Part shown: one piece after another, positions 15,287 through 23,786 of the stretch
Numbering within the stretch: the first letter of the stretch is position 1
Layout of the letters: each line of letters opens with the position of its first letter
Program-made: the position numbers and the translations under genes
Assembly (NCBI GenBank): GCA_965198485.1
Contig: CBDAPQ010000005.1
Span: forward strand, 3,224,001 to 3,288,000
Direction: 5' to 3'
Length of the DNA stretch: 64,000 nt
Source: RH-AL1 sp965198485
GTDB lineage: Bacteria > Pseudomonadota > Alphaproteobacteria > Rhizobiales > Beijerinckiaceae
Notes under the pieces: model-generated
Databases searched by the model: none
The model's input: the letters and a program-made list of their open reading frames with translations, nothing else
Told to the model about the DNA's origin: nothing

Positions 15287-16168
15287 TTAGTCGAGGCGCT
15301 CCGCCTCGGTAGGCTCCGGTGCGCGTTCGCGCGAAGGTCGCGACATCGTGGCTACGGCGAGACCCAGCGCGTGGATGCTCTCGCGCAGGCCGGCGTCGTC
15401 AGTGGGGGTGCCTCGCACCTCCATGCCCTGAAGCGTCTTCTTCAAGGCGAGGTTCTCCGCCTCGAGCTCGTCCAACCTGTCTGCTGCGGCACGCTCAAGA
15501 GCGCGGTCTTTCTCGCCCTTGAGGCTGTTGCCCAGATAGAAGCCTTTCTGGCGATCGCGCTCCGCGTCGCGCTCTCGGCGAGCGCTGGCGAGCTCCTCCT
15601 CGAGCCGCTCGATCGTGGCCTGAGCGCTCTCGTGCTCGGCAAGGCGTGCCACCAGCGCCGCGGCGCCGCTGCGGTGGGTCTCTCTCTCCTCTGTCAAACG
15701 GGCGTGCTCGCGCACGGCCGCTTCGGCATCGCCGCGCAACGTTTCGACGCTCGCATGGGCCGCGGCTAGATCCCGACGCAGGGCCGAGCTCTCGACCTTG
15801 TGTTCGGCGACGGCAGAGGTGAGCAGCGCGATCTCGTGCCGCTGCGCCTCGTCGAGCTTGCGAAACGTCTCCACCTCCTCGGCAAGCCGTACCGCCTCGA
15901 CCGTGCCGCGTCCGATGGCGATCATGTCCGCATCCTTGCCGGCGCGCACTCGCGCCAGCTCCTGCTCCTGGCGCAAATGTTCGACGGCATGGGCAGCGCG
16001 CAGATGATCGCGTTCCGCGAGGATCTCCTGCATGGAGAGCGGCACCTGCAGCTGCAAGCGCTTGCGGCTGAGCCGCAGCGCCCGACTCCACAGGAGCGGG
16101 GTGAACAGCAGCGCCAGCAGGCCCGTCACGATGCACCCCAGTGCGAAGTAGATGGCCTGCTCGATCAC
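15287..16168 (-). CDS. Membrane-anchored coiled-coil protein
   Basis: The 293-residue protein has one N-terminal transmembrane helix (IEQAIYFALGCIVTGLLALL) and then a basic RLSRKRLQLQ segment. About 200 residues of Glu/Ala/Arg-rich coiled coil follow (LAEEVETFRKLDEAQRHEIA, ATIERLEEELASARRERDAE). It should sit in the inner membrane with a long cytoplasmic rod. I recognise it as a hypothetical protein conserved in Hyphomicrobiales; a structural or cell-envelope role is possible but unproven. EipA is the next gene upstream on the same strand. Confidence 0.8.
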   Translation of the reverse strand: MIEQAIYFALGCIVTGLLALLFTPLLWSRALRLSRKRLQLQVPLSMQEILAERDHLRAAHAVEHLRQEQELARVRAGKDADMIAIGRGTVEAVRLAEEVETFRKLDEAQRHEIALLTSAVAEHKVESSALRRDLAAAHASVETLRGDAEAAVREHARLTEERETHRSGAAALVARLAEHESAQATIERLEEELASARRERDAERDRQKGFYLGNSLKGEKDRALERAAADRLDELEAENLALKKTLQGMEVRGTPTDDAGLRESIHALGLAVATMSRPSRERAPEPTEAERLD

Positions 16169-16244
16169 GCCCGCGTATCCCGTGCCGCCCTGGCGCGTCT
16201 ATGCCACGCGGGACCGAGACGGCAAAGGTCGACGGCGGCCTCGC

Positions 16245-16829
16245 TCAGAACGGATTCCAGGTCTGGTGCGGTGTGAACTTCAGGTAGCCGACGTTGACCC
16301 CGAGACGCGCGCCGAGCCCGGTACGGATGGGCACCAGCGTCATGTCCTGCGCGACCAACGCCGTCATGCCAAGACCGCCGACGAAATAGGCAGAGCCATC
16401 GAGGCCGCCGAACCGCTGGAAGATCGCGTCCCGCGCGGGCAGATGGTAGACGAGCATCATGGTACGATCGCCGTCGCCGCCGCCGTCGAAGCCGATGGAA
16501 GGCCCTTGCCAGAACAAGCGCTGCTCGCCGGCCTTGCGGGTAAAGAGCCGCCCCTCGCCATAACGAAGGCCGCCAACGAAAGCGCCGCTGGCCTCTTCGC
16601 CGAGAATGTAGCCGTTGGGCCGACCCCAACGCTCGGTCGCCGTCTCCACCACCTGCGCCAAGCCCTTGGAAACCGAACCGAAGAAGCGATGGCCGCTGAG
16701 GACGATATCGTCCGATGTATAAAGCATCGGCCGCTCCTCGACCAAGGCGAGAGCGCTACCTGGCAACATCACGGCGGCTGCCGCGGCGCCGATGGACTTC
16801 AAGACATCCCGGCGATCATCGAGCCGCAT
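16245..16829 (-). CDS. eipA: EipA-family envelope protein (DUF1134)
   Basis: From ATG 16829 the protein has 194 residues. A signal peptide (DVLKSIGAAAAAVMLPGSAL) precedes the DUF1134 domain with its hallmarks SGHRFFGSVSKGLAQVVE, YILGEEASGAFVGGLRYGEG, FWQGPSIGFDGGGDGDRTMM, GGLDGSAYFVGGLGM and a closing GARLGVNVGYLKFTP. EipA is a periplasmic protein needed for envelope integrity in Brucella, related to SYLF-type folds. A TTAACCAG sequence (reverse strand, 16904-16911) about 75 bp upstream resembles the CtrA half-site TTAACCAT. Confidence 0.92.
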   Translation of the reverse strand: MRLDDRRDVLKSIGAAAAAVMLPGSALALVEERPMLYTSDDIVLSGHRFFGSVSKGLAQVVETATERWGRPNGYILGEEASGAFVGGLRYGEGRLFTRKAGEQRLFWQGPSIGFDGGGDGDRTMMLVYHLPARDAIFQRFGGLDGSAYFVGGLGMTALVAQDMTLVPIRTGLGARLGVNVGYLKFTPHQTWNPF

Positions 16830-16923
16830 CGCCACTCTCCCCCTGGCTCGCGAAGCTCGCACCGGTGTGTCCGCCGCGCATCGCAGCGCTACGCTGGCAA
16901 AAGCTGGTTAAGGGACGCTGAAC

Positions 16924-17811
16924 CTATTCCGCGGCCTCGGCCGGCTTATCGCCCCAAGCCACGAACGGCCCGTTACGATACTGCCGCTCTGACTTGCCGT
17001 AGAGCAAAGCCACGCCGCACTCGTCGACGACCGCGCCGCCGGCGGCGCGCAGGATGGCATCGCCCGCCGCCGTATCCCACTCCATGGTATCGCCAAAACG
17101 CGGATAAACGTCGGCCTCGCCCTCGGCGAGGATGCAGAACTTGATCGACGATCCGGCCGAGCGACGCTCCGCGATCGGCAAGCGCGACAAGAAATCCTCG
17201 GTGCGGGCGTCACCATGAGAGCGGCTCGCGAGGGCAGTAAGCCCGACACAGGGGTTGCGGCGAACGTGAATCTCGCGTCGTTCGGCAATCGGCGGCAGCC
17301 GCGCACCGGGCTCGACGTGGAAGGTATAGGCGTGCTCTCCCGACATCCACATCCGCCCAATCGCAGGAGCGTAAACCGCGCCGACGCGTGGCACCCCGTC
17401 GAGGATCAATGCTATATTGATGGTGAATTCACCGTTCCGGCAAAGGAACTCGCGGGTGCCATCGACCGGGTCGACCAGGATGAACGCGCGCCCACACAAG
17501 GGCTTCTCGCCTCGCGAAGCTGCCTCTTCCGCAATCACGGGGATACGCGGCAGCCGATCGGCCAAACCGGCTAGAATGATCGTCTCGGCGCGCTCGTCGG
17601 CGTCGCAGACCATGCTTCGGTCGGCCTTTTCCCGGGCATGATGATCGCCGGCGTAGACGTGCATGACGACCACTGCGGCCTCTGCCGTCAGTTCTGCAAA
17701 GATCTCGGCAACCTCGTCGCAATCGATCGTGTCGAGCACGCTCCTCGCCGCCGCGTCGGTCCTCCAGCAGGTACCTGCGGTGGACGCGTCGACGCTCTTG
17801 ACCGCCATCAT
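16924..17811 (-). CDS. cysQ: 3'(2'),5'-bisphosphate nucleotidase CysQ
   Basis: From ATG 17811 the product has 295 residues (an earlier start at 17832 is possible). Inositol-monophosphatase-family metal site motifs are clear: VIAEEAAS, the DPVDGTREF signature typical of CysQ, and MEWDTAAGDAILRAAGG near the end. The enzyme hydrolyses PAP/PAPS to AMP/APS, clearing a sulfate-assimilation by-product in the cytoplasm. The neighbouring genes are not sulfur genes. A closely related inositol monophosphatase is less likely given the DGTREF form. Confidence 0.9.
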   Translation of the reverse strand: MMAVKSVDASTAGTCWRTDAAARSVLDTIDCDEVAEIFAELTAEAAVVVMHVYAGDHHAREKADRSMVCDADERAETIILAGLADRLPRIPVIAEEAASRGEKPLCGRAFILVDPVDGTREFLCRNGEFTINIALILDGVPRVGAVYAPAIGRMWMSGEHAYTFHVEPGARLPPIAERREIHVRRNPCVGLTALASRSHGDARTEDFLSRLPIAERRSAGSSIKFCILAEGEADVYPRFGDTMEWDTAAGDAILRAAGGAVVDECGVALLYGKSERQYRNGPFVAWGDKPAEAAE

Positions 17812-18126
17812 ATGTTCACTTGACCCAAACACCCGTTAAAGCCTGCGCTCACTCGATCAGAGAAGCAAGGTGGGCACCTTTTTGCCGCAATCAATCTGCC
17901 GCGGCGTTTCGCCGAGGACACGGTTACCGCTGGGCGATGGCGGAGCTCAGGCCTTGTGTGGCATTCCCTCCATAGTGAAGTTCCAACCGATCGGATTGGT
18001 CTCCACCTGACAGCAGGTTGCTCTAAGCCAAGCGAAGCCATCTTCAAATGCGCTTTCGAAGGCGGCTCCTCGAGCGGGCCTCGCTCGACGTCGAATCTTA
18101 TGCCCAATCCACGCACGCGGATCGCG
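17812..18126. other. Divergent intergenic region
   Basis: No gene is seen between the divergent cysQ and SDR starts. The only structured element is ACCTG ACAG CAGGT, a five-bp hairpin near 18007. An open frame runs through to the SDR gene, but its translation up to residue 57 is not protein-like. Confidence 0.35.
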
Positions 18127-18819
18127 ATGAACGATGACGCTCGACCACCTCTAAGCCCCGCGCTCGTCGTCGGCGCCTCCGGCGGCCTCGGCGCGGCTTT
18201 GGCCACGGCCCTTGAGATGAGCGGCACTGTGACGACCCGCCTGTCGCGACGCGACGATGGGCTCGATCTTACCGACGAGGACAGCATAACCGCCGCCATC
18301 GCGCGCCTGCGCCAGCCGCCGCGCCTCGTTCTCGTCGCCACCGGCCTGCTCCACGACGGCGACGTCCGACCCGAGAAGAGCCTCTCCGCGCTGGACCCCG
18401 CCCGCCTCGCACGCAGCTTCGCGGTCAACGCGATCGGCCCGGCGCTGCTCGCCAAGCACCTGCTGCTGCGCATGCCGCGCGAAGGGCGCAGCGTCTTCGC
18501 GGTTCTTTCGGCGCGCGTCGGCAGCATCGCCGACAATCGACTCGGCGGCTGGTACGGCTATCGCGCCTCGAAGGCGGCGCTGAACCAGCTGATCCGCACC
18601 GCCGCAATCGAGCAACGCCGCCGCGCGCCGGACAGCATCGTCGTGGCGCTGCACCCCGGCACGGTGGCGACCGGGCTCAGCGCGCCGTTCCGCGGTGGCG
18701 CCGAACGCGTGTTCACCCCCGAGGAAGCAGCGGCGCACCTTCTCGACGTCGTGGCCGGGCTGAGGCCCGCCGACAGCGGCGGCTTCTACGCCTGGGACGG
18801 CGCGCCGATCCCGTTCTGA
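18127..18819 (+). CDS. Short-chain dehydrogenase, C-factor-like
   Basis: ATG 18127 gives 230 residues with a Rossmann start (LVVGASGGLGAALATALE), the NxxG-equivalent region VNAIGPALLAKHLLL, catalytic Ser in VLSARVGSI and YxxxK in YGYRASKAALNQL. The closing GGFYAWDGAPIPF resembles CsgA/C-factor-type SDRs. It is probably an NAD(P)-dependent oxidoreductase of unknown substrate. It converges on the TetR gene with a 34-bp overlap of the 3' ends. Confidence 0.88.
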   Translation: MNDDARPPLSPALVVGASGGLGAALATALEMSGTVTTRLSRRDDGLDLTDEDSITAAIARLRQPPRLVLVATGLLHDGDVRPEKSLSALDPARLARSFAVNAIGPALLAKHLLLRMPREGRSVFAVLSARVGSIADNRLGGWYGYRASKAALNQLIRTAAIEQRRRAPDSIVVALHPGTVATGLSAPFRGGAERVFTPEEAAAHLLDVVAGLRPADSGGFYAWDGAPIPF

Positions 18820-19430
18820 ATAGCCACGCCGCGCGGCAGGGCGCGAGAGGCAAGGTTGAGCACACCCACGACGGTCGCGTCGAGCGCGGCTGGCTCAATC
18901 TCGATTTGGCCGTCGAGCGCCAAGCAGGCCAGACCGTGCACGATCGCCCAGGAATGCAGCGCGGCGAGGTCGCGCTCGGCGTCCGGCACGAGAGCGCCGA
19001 CGCGCGAGAGTAAAACATGAAAGGCGGCATCGCCTTCCGCCGACCTGCCGGCGCGCCCCTTGGCCAAGGCCGCCCCGAACATCAGCCGGAACAGCGCCGG
19101 CTCGGCAACGGCGAAGGCGACATAGGCTCGCCCCTGCTCCACCAACCCCGCGGCCCCGACAGTGCCGGTATCGGCCGTCCGTAGCCTTTCTGCGAGCCGC
19201 TCGAAGCCCACGGCGGCCACCGCGCCGAGCAGCGCCTCCTTGTCGGGGAAGTGGCGATACGGCGCCATGGCCGAGACTCCGGCGCGGCGCGCGGCCTCGC
19301 GAAGGCTGAGCGCCGCCGGGTCGCCGCCCTCGGCGAGGATCGCCAGTCCGGCCTCGAGGAGAGCGGCGCGAAGGGTGCCATGATGGTAGCCGACCTTCTC
19401 GACGGTTTTTTCCGCCTTAGATGTTGACAA
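18786..19430 (-). CDS. TetR-family regulator with WHG-type C-terminal domain
   Basis: TTG 19430 is chosen because CAGGAG lies six bases upstream. The 214-residue product begins STSKAEKTVEKVGYHHGTL. The TetR helix-turn-helix is LSLREAARRAGVSAMAPYRH with FPDKEALLGAVAA following. The ligand domain (FAVAEPALFRLMFGAALAKG) is of the TetR_C_33/WHG kind. It is divergent from the DUF4188 gene, and an imperfect inverted repeat covers the shared promoter, so it likely represses that gene and itself. Confidence 0.9.
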   Translation of the reverse strand: MSTSKAEKTVEKVGYHHGTLRAALLEAGLAILAEGGDPAALSLREAARRAGVSAMAPYRHFPDKEALLGAVAAVGFERLAERLRTADTGTVGAAGLVEQGRAYVAFAVAEPALFRLMFGAALAKGRAGRSAEGDAAFHVLLSRVGALVPDAERDLAALHSWAIVHGLACLALDGQIEIEPAALDATVVGVLNLASRALPRGVAIQNGIGAPSQA

Positions 19431-19457
19431 CGTAAGCTCCTGAGATATGTTTACATC
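19420..19457. promoter_or_regulatory. Divergent promoter with candidate TetR operator
   Basis: GATGTTGACA (19420-19429) and the reverse complement of TGTTTACATC (19448-19457) form an imperfect inverted repeat, eight of ten positions. A plausible plus-strand promoter lies inside: TTGACA (19424-19429), a 16-bp spacer, TATGTT (19446-19451). The left arm also covers the regulator's TTG start, which suits autorepression. Confidence 0.5.
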
Positions 19458-19478
19458 GTACTCGCGATGGAGGTTGTC

Positions 19479-19961
19479 ATGCAAGCCGTTCCTTCCAACT
19501 CCACACCGACCACGCCCAAGCCGAGCAAGGTCTCGGTCGACCTCTCGGCCTATCCAGATCTCGTCGTCGTATACCTCGGCTTTCGCGTCTCGACCTGGCG
19601 TGGCTTCAAGGCGCTCCTCGGCATCAGCACGGGTTTGCGCGCCGTGCAGCAGAACAAGCCCGACGGCCTGCTCTGCCACGAGACGATCGTCTTCGCGCTG
19701 AACCACATCGGCATGCGCCAGTACTGGCGCGATTTCGATAGCCTCGAGCGTTTCACCCGTTCCGATCCGCACAAGACGTGGTGGAGGCAGTTCACCAAGG
19801 ATCCGGCGGGCTCCGGCTTCTGGCACGAGGCCTACCGCCGCTCGGGCGGCATGGAGGCGCTCTACCTCGGCATGCCCAAGCCGATCGGGCTCGCCACCTT
19901 CGCCGCCGCCAAGGCGCCGGTCGGGCCGTTCATGACCTCGCGCGGCCGGCTGGCGGCATGA
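19479..19961 (+). CDS. DUF4188 protein (monooxygenase-like fold)
   Basis: ATG 19479 is preferred over 19467 because GGAGGT is positioned for it. The 160-residue product has DUF4188 features: LVVVYLGFRVSTWRGFKALL, the GLLCHETIVFALNHIGMRQ YWRDFDSLERF region, then GSGFWHEAYRR and MEALYLGMPKPIGLA. The fold is ferredoxin-like, related to antibiotic-biosynthesis monooxygenases; the reaction is unknown. It overlaps the DUF2306 remnant by four bases (ATGA) and is divergent from the TetR gene, its probable regulator. Confidence 0.85.
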   Translation: MQAVPSNSTPTTPKPSKVSVDLSAYPDLVVVYLGFRVSTWRGFKALLGISTGLRAVQQNKPDGLLCHETIVFALNHIGMRQYWRDFDSLERFTRSDPHKTWWRQFTKDPAGSGFWHEAYRRSGGMEALYLGMPKPIGLATFAAAKAPVGPFMTSRGRLAA

Positions 19962-20359
19962 GCCTGGCGCCGCTGCTCCAAGCGGGGCCGCTGATCGCCT
20001 CGCATGCCGCCGCGGCCTTCGCGGCGATCGGGATCGGCGCCGCGCAACTCGTCGCGCGGAAAAGGCACGCGCGGCCACCGCTTGCTCAGCTACGCCTGCG
20101 TGCTGCTGCTGGGCTTCGTGGCGCTGGGCTCGTTCGGCCCAAACCATCCACACGTGGGGACCTTTCAGCCCGATTCTCTTGCTCTCCTTCGTAACTTTGT
20201 TTTCGCTGGCGCTGGCGGTGGGGTGTCGCCCGTGCGGGAAAGATCTGAGCGCATCGCCAGACCATGCTCTGGGTCTATGCCGTGGCGCTGGTGCTGACCG
20301 GCCTGTTCACGTTGCTACCAGGGCGGGTGATGCACGCCGTGGTATTCGGGGTGACATGA
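19958..20359 (+). pseudogene. Decayed DUF2306-type membrane protein gene
   Basis: ATG 19958 overlaps the DUF4188 stop. The N-terminus (SLAPLLQAGPLIASHAAAAF) is in one frame. GTRGHRLLSYACVLLLGFVA follows in a second after an indel near the AAAA at 20060. FSPILLLSFVTLFSLALAV is in a third. The end (TMLWVYAVALVLTGLFTLLP, GRVMHAVVFG) is back in the first, behind an in-frame TGA near 20247. Joined, these make the four-helix DUF2306 protein. Two frameshift events and a nonsense codon argue for real decay rather than one sequencing slip. Confidence 0.8.
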
Positions 20360-20463
20360 GCCTCCTTGGCTTCGAGCCGGAGGAGATCCGCCGCTTCCAA
20401 TCTTTGCAGCCGCTCCCGGTCGCGCTATCCCTTTTACGTCGATGATTCGCCGGTAACCGCGCA

Positions 20464-20471
20464 TTAACCAT
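20464..20471 (+). promoter_or_regulatory. CtrA half-site TTAACCAT upstream of chpT
   Basis: TTAACCAT, a known CtrA half-motif of Caulobacter-type promoters, lies 58 bp before the chpT start. A GANTC (GATTC, about 20444-20448), the methylation target of CcrM, is 16 bp further upstream. Both fit cell-cycle control of chpT. An eight-base match alone is weak evidence. Confidence 0.4.
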
Positions 20472-20528
20472 TGCGCGGCTTAGCTGGGCGCCGTTGCGGG
20501 CGGGTCGCCCGAGCATGGAATTGGGTCG

Positions 20529-21224
20529 ATGACGGAATTTGCTCTCGAAGCCCTCGATCTCGCCGCCCTGCTCTGCTCGCGCGTGTGCCACGACGTGATC
20601 TCGCCGGTCGGCGCTATCGCCAACGGTCTCGAGGTCCTGGACTCCGAGAAGGATCCGGACATGCGCGGCTTCGCGATGGAGCTCATCAAGAAGTCCACCA
20701 ACGTTGCTTCAGCGAGGCTGCAGTTCTGCCGCCTGGCGTTCGGGGCCGCCGGCTCGGCTGGCGCCTCGATTGACACCGGTGACGCCGAGAGCGTCGCGCG
20801 CAACCTCTTTGCCGACGAGAAGACAAAGCTTCAGTGGAACGCCACTCGCGCCCTGCTGCCCAAGAACAAGGTCAAGCTTATCCTGAACCTCGTGCTGCTC
20901 GCCGGTCAGGCGATCCCGCGGGGCGGCGTCATTGCCGTAGACCTCGATGGGCACGACGCCGACATGACCTTCACCGTGACCGCGACCGGCACCAACGCCA
21001 AGCTGCAGAGCCACTGGCCGCACCTGCTCGCCGCCGAGCCCGAGGGCAGCGTGGATGCCCACGGCATCCAGGCCTATTACACCGGCCTCGTCGCCAAGGA
21101 GGCGCACCTGGCTTTGACGGTGGCGTTGGGCGAGGGCGCCGTGATCTTCACGGCCGTGCCAGACGGCACCGCGATGCCGGCCTTCGACTCCGGCATGATC
21201 GGGATGGCCGCACAGGTCGCGTGA
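20529..21224 (+). CDS. chpT: Histidine phosphotransferase ChpT
   Basis: This 231-residue protein is a ChpT/DUF2328 homologue. The phosphoacceptor is His21 in LLCSRVCHDVISPVGAIANG, followed by NGLEVLDSEKDP, a helical hairpin and a degenerate HATPase-like C-terminal half. ChpT carries phosphate from the hybrid kinase CckA to CtrA and CpdR, the central cell-cycle relay in alphaproteobacteria. Its regulator-side partner DivL is also encoded in this window (27500). The gene stands alone between a DUF2306 remnant and a convergent small gene. Confidence 0.95.
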   Translation: MTEFALEALDLAALLCSRVCHDVISPVGAIANGLEVLDSEKDPDMRGFAMELIKKSTNVASARLQFCRLAFGAAGSAGASIDTGDAESVARNLFADEKTKLQWNATRALLPKNKVKLILNLVLLAGQAIPRGGVIAVDLDGHDADMTFTVTATGTNAKLQSHWPHLLAAEPEGSVDAHGIQAYYTGLVAKEAHLALTVALGEGAVIFTAVPDGTAMPAFDSGMIGMAAQVA

Positions 21225-21249
21225 GGCGGATCCGCGGGTCTGATACAAC

Positions 21250-21504
21250 TCAGTAGAGCGGGCCGTCCGGCAGGCATTGCGCGTCGAGAAGGCGGGCGAC
21301 GAAGGAGCCGCGCGGGAAGCGCTCGCCTTCGTGGATAGGCATAGGACCGAGCGGCAGCAGCATTTCGTCGTTGACGAAGCTGCGCCAGCTGCCGTCGCGG
21401 TCGTGTAGGAAGGACGCGCAGCGGGTGCCTTGCGCGAGCGCAGGCGTGGCGAGCGCCGCAATAAGACTTGTCGCAAGCAGGCTTGCCGTGAGAACGCCGC
21501 TCAT
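21250..21504 (-). CDS. Small exported protein
   Basis: The 84-residue product has a signal peptide (SGVLTASLLATSLIAALATP, cleavage after ALA) and a 59-residue mature part with two cysteines (RCASFLHDRDG and DAQCLPDG) that could form a disulfide. The start overlaps the transglycosylase stop by four bases (ATGA), so the two are translationally coupled and probably co-exported. The family is unknown to me. Confidence 0.7.
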   Translation of the reverse strand: MSGVLTASLLATSLIAALATPALAQGTRCASFLHDRDGSWRSFVNDEMLLPLGPMPIHEGERFPRGSFVARLLDAQCLPDGPLY

Positions 21505-22697
21505 CGGCGCAGCGCCGTCAGCACCGAAACGCTAGCGCGCCCGTCCGGCCGTAAGCCGTTCTTGCCCTGGTAGTCGGTGATGGCCTCGCGGGTCTTGTCG
21601 CCGATCACGCCGTCGATCTTGCCAGCTATATCGTAGCCCTTCTGCTGCAACAGGGTCTGCAACTCGCGGCGGTCGGCGCGCGACAGGCCGGGATCCTCGA
21701 CAGGCCAGGGTGTTCGCAGGCCGGGTTTTCCTGCCAAGCGATCGGAGAGCAAGGCGATGGCGAGCGTGTAGCTCTCGGCCGCATTGTATCCGTAAATCGC
21801 GTCGAAGTTGCGCGTCACCAGGAAGGCCGGGCCGTCGCGTCCTGCCGGCAGCAGCAGGCCGGCGCTGCCCTCGCCGAGCCCGCCGCCGTCGATGCGGGTG
21901 ATGCCGCGCGAGGTCCAGACCGACATCGGCTGCTTGGCCTTGCGCCCGGAGGGTCCGCGGAAGCCTTCGGGCAGCTTGACCTCGAAACCCCAGCTCATGC
22001 CCGGCTGCCACCCAGCCTTGCGCAGAAAGTTGGCGGTGGAGGCCAGCGCGTCGGGCGCGGAATGGACGAGGTCGCGGCGGCCGTCGCCGTTGCCGTCGAC
22101 CGCCGTGCCGAGAAAGGTCGAGGGCATGAATTGGGTGTGGCCGAAGGCGCCAGCCCACGAACCGTTGAAATCGGCGGGGTCGATGTCGCCGGACTGCACG
22201 ATTTTCATGGCGGCGAAAAGCTCGCCGCGATAATAAGCCGGCCGGCGGCTGCCAGGCGAGCACGACAGTGTCGCCAGGGACTGTATCACCGGCTTGGAGC
22301 CGAAGTTCTTGCCGAAGTTTGACTCGACACCCCACACTGCGACCACGACTGCGGGCGGCACGCCGAAGCGGCTCTGGTCCTGGGCGAGGTATTGGCGGTA
22401 CTGCGCCATTCCGGCCTGGCCGTCAGCCACGCGCTCCTCGTCGACGAGGCCAGCGAGATAGTCCCAGATCGCCGTCTTGAACTCCGGCTGGTAGCCCTCG
22501 GCCTTGATGATGTCGGGGTTGGGCTCGAGTCCCGCCGTCAGCCGATCGAAGGTCTCGCCAGACACCCCCTTGGCGGCGGCCGGGCCGCGGAGCGAGGCGA
22601 GGCATGAGGGGAAGTCGGCGCGGGCCGGCGCGACGAACGTGGCCAGTGCGATGACCGCAGCGAGCCCGCGGACGGACAGGAAGACGCTCGTTTTCAT
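21501..22697 (-). CDS. Lytic murein transglycosylase, MltB/SLT_2 type
   Basis: ATG 22697 starts a 398-residue protein with a signal peptide (KTSVFLSVRGLAAVIALATF). The SLT_2 domain contains the catalytic glutamate in VAVWGVESNFGKNFG, then GAFGHTQFMPSTFLG and NGDGRRDL. The last ~70 residues are a PG_binding_1 domain (LQTLLQQKGYDIAGKIDGVI, TREAITDYQGKNGLRPDG). It cleaves glycan strands in the periplasm with formation of 1,6-anhydroMurNAc, the substrate class that the AmgK-MurU route of this window would recycle. Confidence 0.93.
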   Translation of the reverse strand: MKTSVFLSVRGLAAVIALATFVAPARADFPSCLASLRGPAAAKGVSGETFDRLTAGLEPNPDIIKAEGYQPEFKTAIWDYLAGLVDEERVADGQAGMAQYRQYLAQDQSRFGVPPAVVVAVWGVESNFGKNFGSKPVIQSLATLSCSPGSRRPAYYRGELFAAMKIVQSGDIDPADFNGSWAGAFGHTQFMPSTFLGTAVDGNGDGRRDLVHSAPDALASTANFLRKAGWQPGMSWGFEVKLPEGFRGPSGRKAKQPMSVWTSRGITRIDGGGLGEGSAGLLLPAGRDGPAFLVTRNFDAIYGYNAAESYTLAIALLSDRLAGKPGLRTPWPVEDPGLSRADRRELQTLLQQKGYDIAGKIDGVIGDKTREAITDYQGKNGLRPDGRASVSVLTALRR

Positions 22698-22786
22698 CGG
22701 GATCCACGACGACGGTGCGGCTAGGATGAGAGCCGGCGAACCTTGGCTTTTCGAAGGACGCGGAAGCCCGAGTCGACGCTTGGGGG

Positions 22787-23755
22787 TCAGATCAGCGCCC
22801 GAAGGTGACGGTACACGATCAGCCGCGACACGACGCCGGTGATCACGGCGATAGCGCCGGCTATCGCCACGATGACAACGTAGCCGTTGAGATGCAGCCC
22901 AAAGCTGCCGAACAGCGCCTCGACCTGCTCGCCGGCCGCGCTGGTGCGCCAACGGCCGAGCAGCGCCCCGCCCAGCAGGAAGAAGAGGATCGCGGCGGCG
23001 CCGCCGATGGCGCCGCCGCGCAGCCCCAGCCGCAGGAAGTGCTTCTGGAATTGCTGCGAGATGAAGCTGTCCGCCGCGCCGACGAAATGCAGCACCTCGA
23101 TGATCTCCCTGGCCCCGGCCATGGCGCCGCGCGTGGCAAAGGCGACGGCAAACATCATGGCGGTGAGCACCAGTCCGAAGACGACGATGCCGGTCATGAC
23201 GGTCGCGTTGGCCATCGAGGCCAGCCGGGCCTGCCAGACGCGATGATCGTCGAGTGTGGCGCCGGGGACCCGGCTCTCGAGCTCCGCCCGCAGCTTGCCC
23301 GAGTCGAGCATATCGCCGGGGCCGAGCTTCACCACCACGAGGCGCGGCACCGGCAGGTCATTGAGATCGAGACCGGCGCCGAGCCAGGGCTGCAGCAGCT
23401 TCTCGCTCTCGACCTTGGAATAGGGATCGACGGCGGCAACGCCGCGCGCGGCACGGGCGATGGCGGTCGCCTCACCGACTGCCGCGTCGAGGTCGTGGCC
23501 CGGCATCGGCCGTACCTGGATGGTCATCTCGCGACCGACATCGCCCTGCCAGTCGCTCGAAGCGTCGGCGACGAGGATGGCGAGACCCGCGGTAAGGGCG
23601 GCGAGAAAGGTCATGATGGCGATGACGGTCACCAGGGCACGCCCGGCGATCGTGTCGGCCGGCACCAGCGGCATGTCGCGCCTCAGCGGTCGACCGGCGG
23701 CGTCCATCGGCCTGGCCTTGCGCGCGGCGCCGGCCTGCTCGGTCACCGTGACCAT
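22787..23755 (-). CDS. ftsX: Cell division protein FtsX
   Basis: The 322-residue protein has FtsX topology: a cytoplasmic N-terminus, TM1 (LVTVIAIMTFLAALTAGLAI), a periplasmic domain of about 130 residues, then three more helices (VMTGIVVFGLVLTAMMFAVA, AIGGAAAILFFLLGGALL, VVIVAIAGAIAVITGVVSRL). With FtsE it forms an ABC-type complex that couples septation to peptidoglycan hydrolysis. It lies 31 bp after ftsE in one operon. Confidence 0.92.
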   Translation of the reverse strand: MVTVTEQAGAARKARPMDAAGRPLRRDMPLVPADTIAGRALVTVIAIMTFLAALTAGLAILVADASSDWQGDVGREMTIQVRPMPGHDLDAAVGEATAIARAARGVAAVDPYSKVESEKLLQPWLGAGLDLNDLPVPRLVVVKLGPGDMLDSGKLRAELESRVPGATLDDHRVWQARLASMANATVMTGIVVFGLVLTAMMFAVAFATRGAMAGAREIIEVLHFVGAADSFISQQFQKHFLRLGLRGGAIGGAAAILFFLLGGALLGRWRTSAAGEQVEALFGSFGLHLNGYVVIVAIAGAIAVITGVVSRLIVYRHLRALI

Positions 23756-23786
23756 GCGCTGCTCTTCTTCTCCGGCCGCATCGCTC

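Noticed and set aside
18786..20153. 455-codon frame extending the TetR gene far upstream
   Set aside because: The extension is antisense to the DUF4188 gene. The TetR N-terminus and a good ribosome binding site place the start at 19430.
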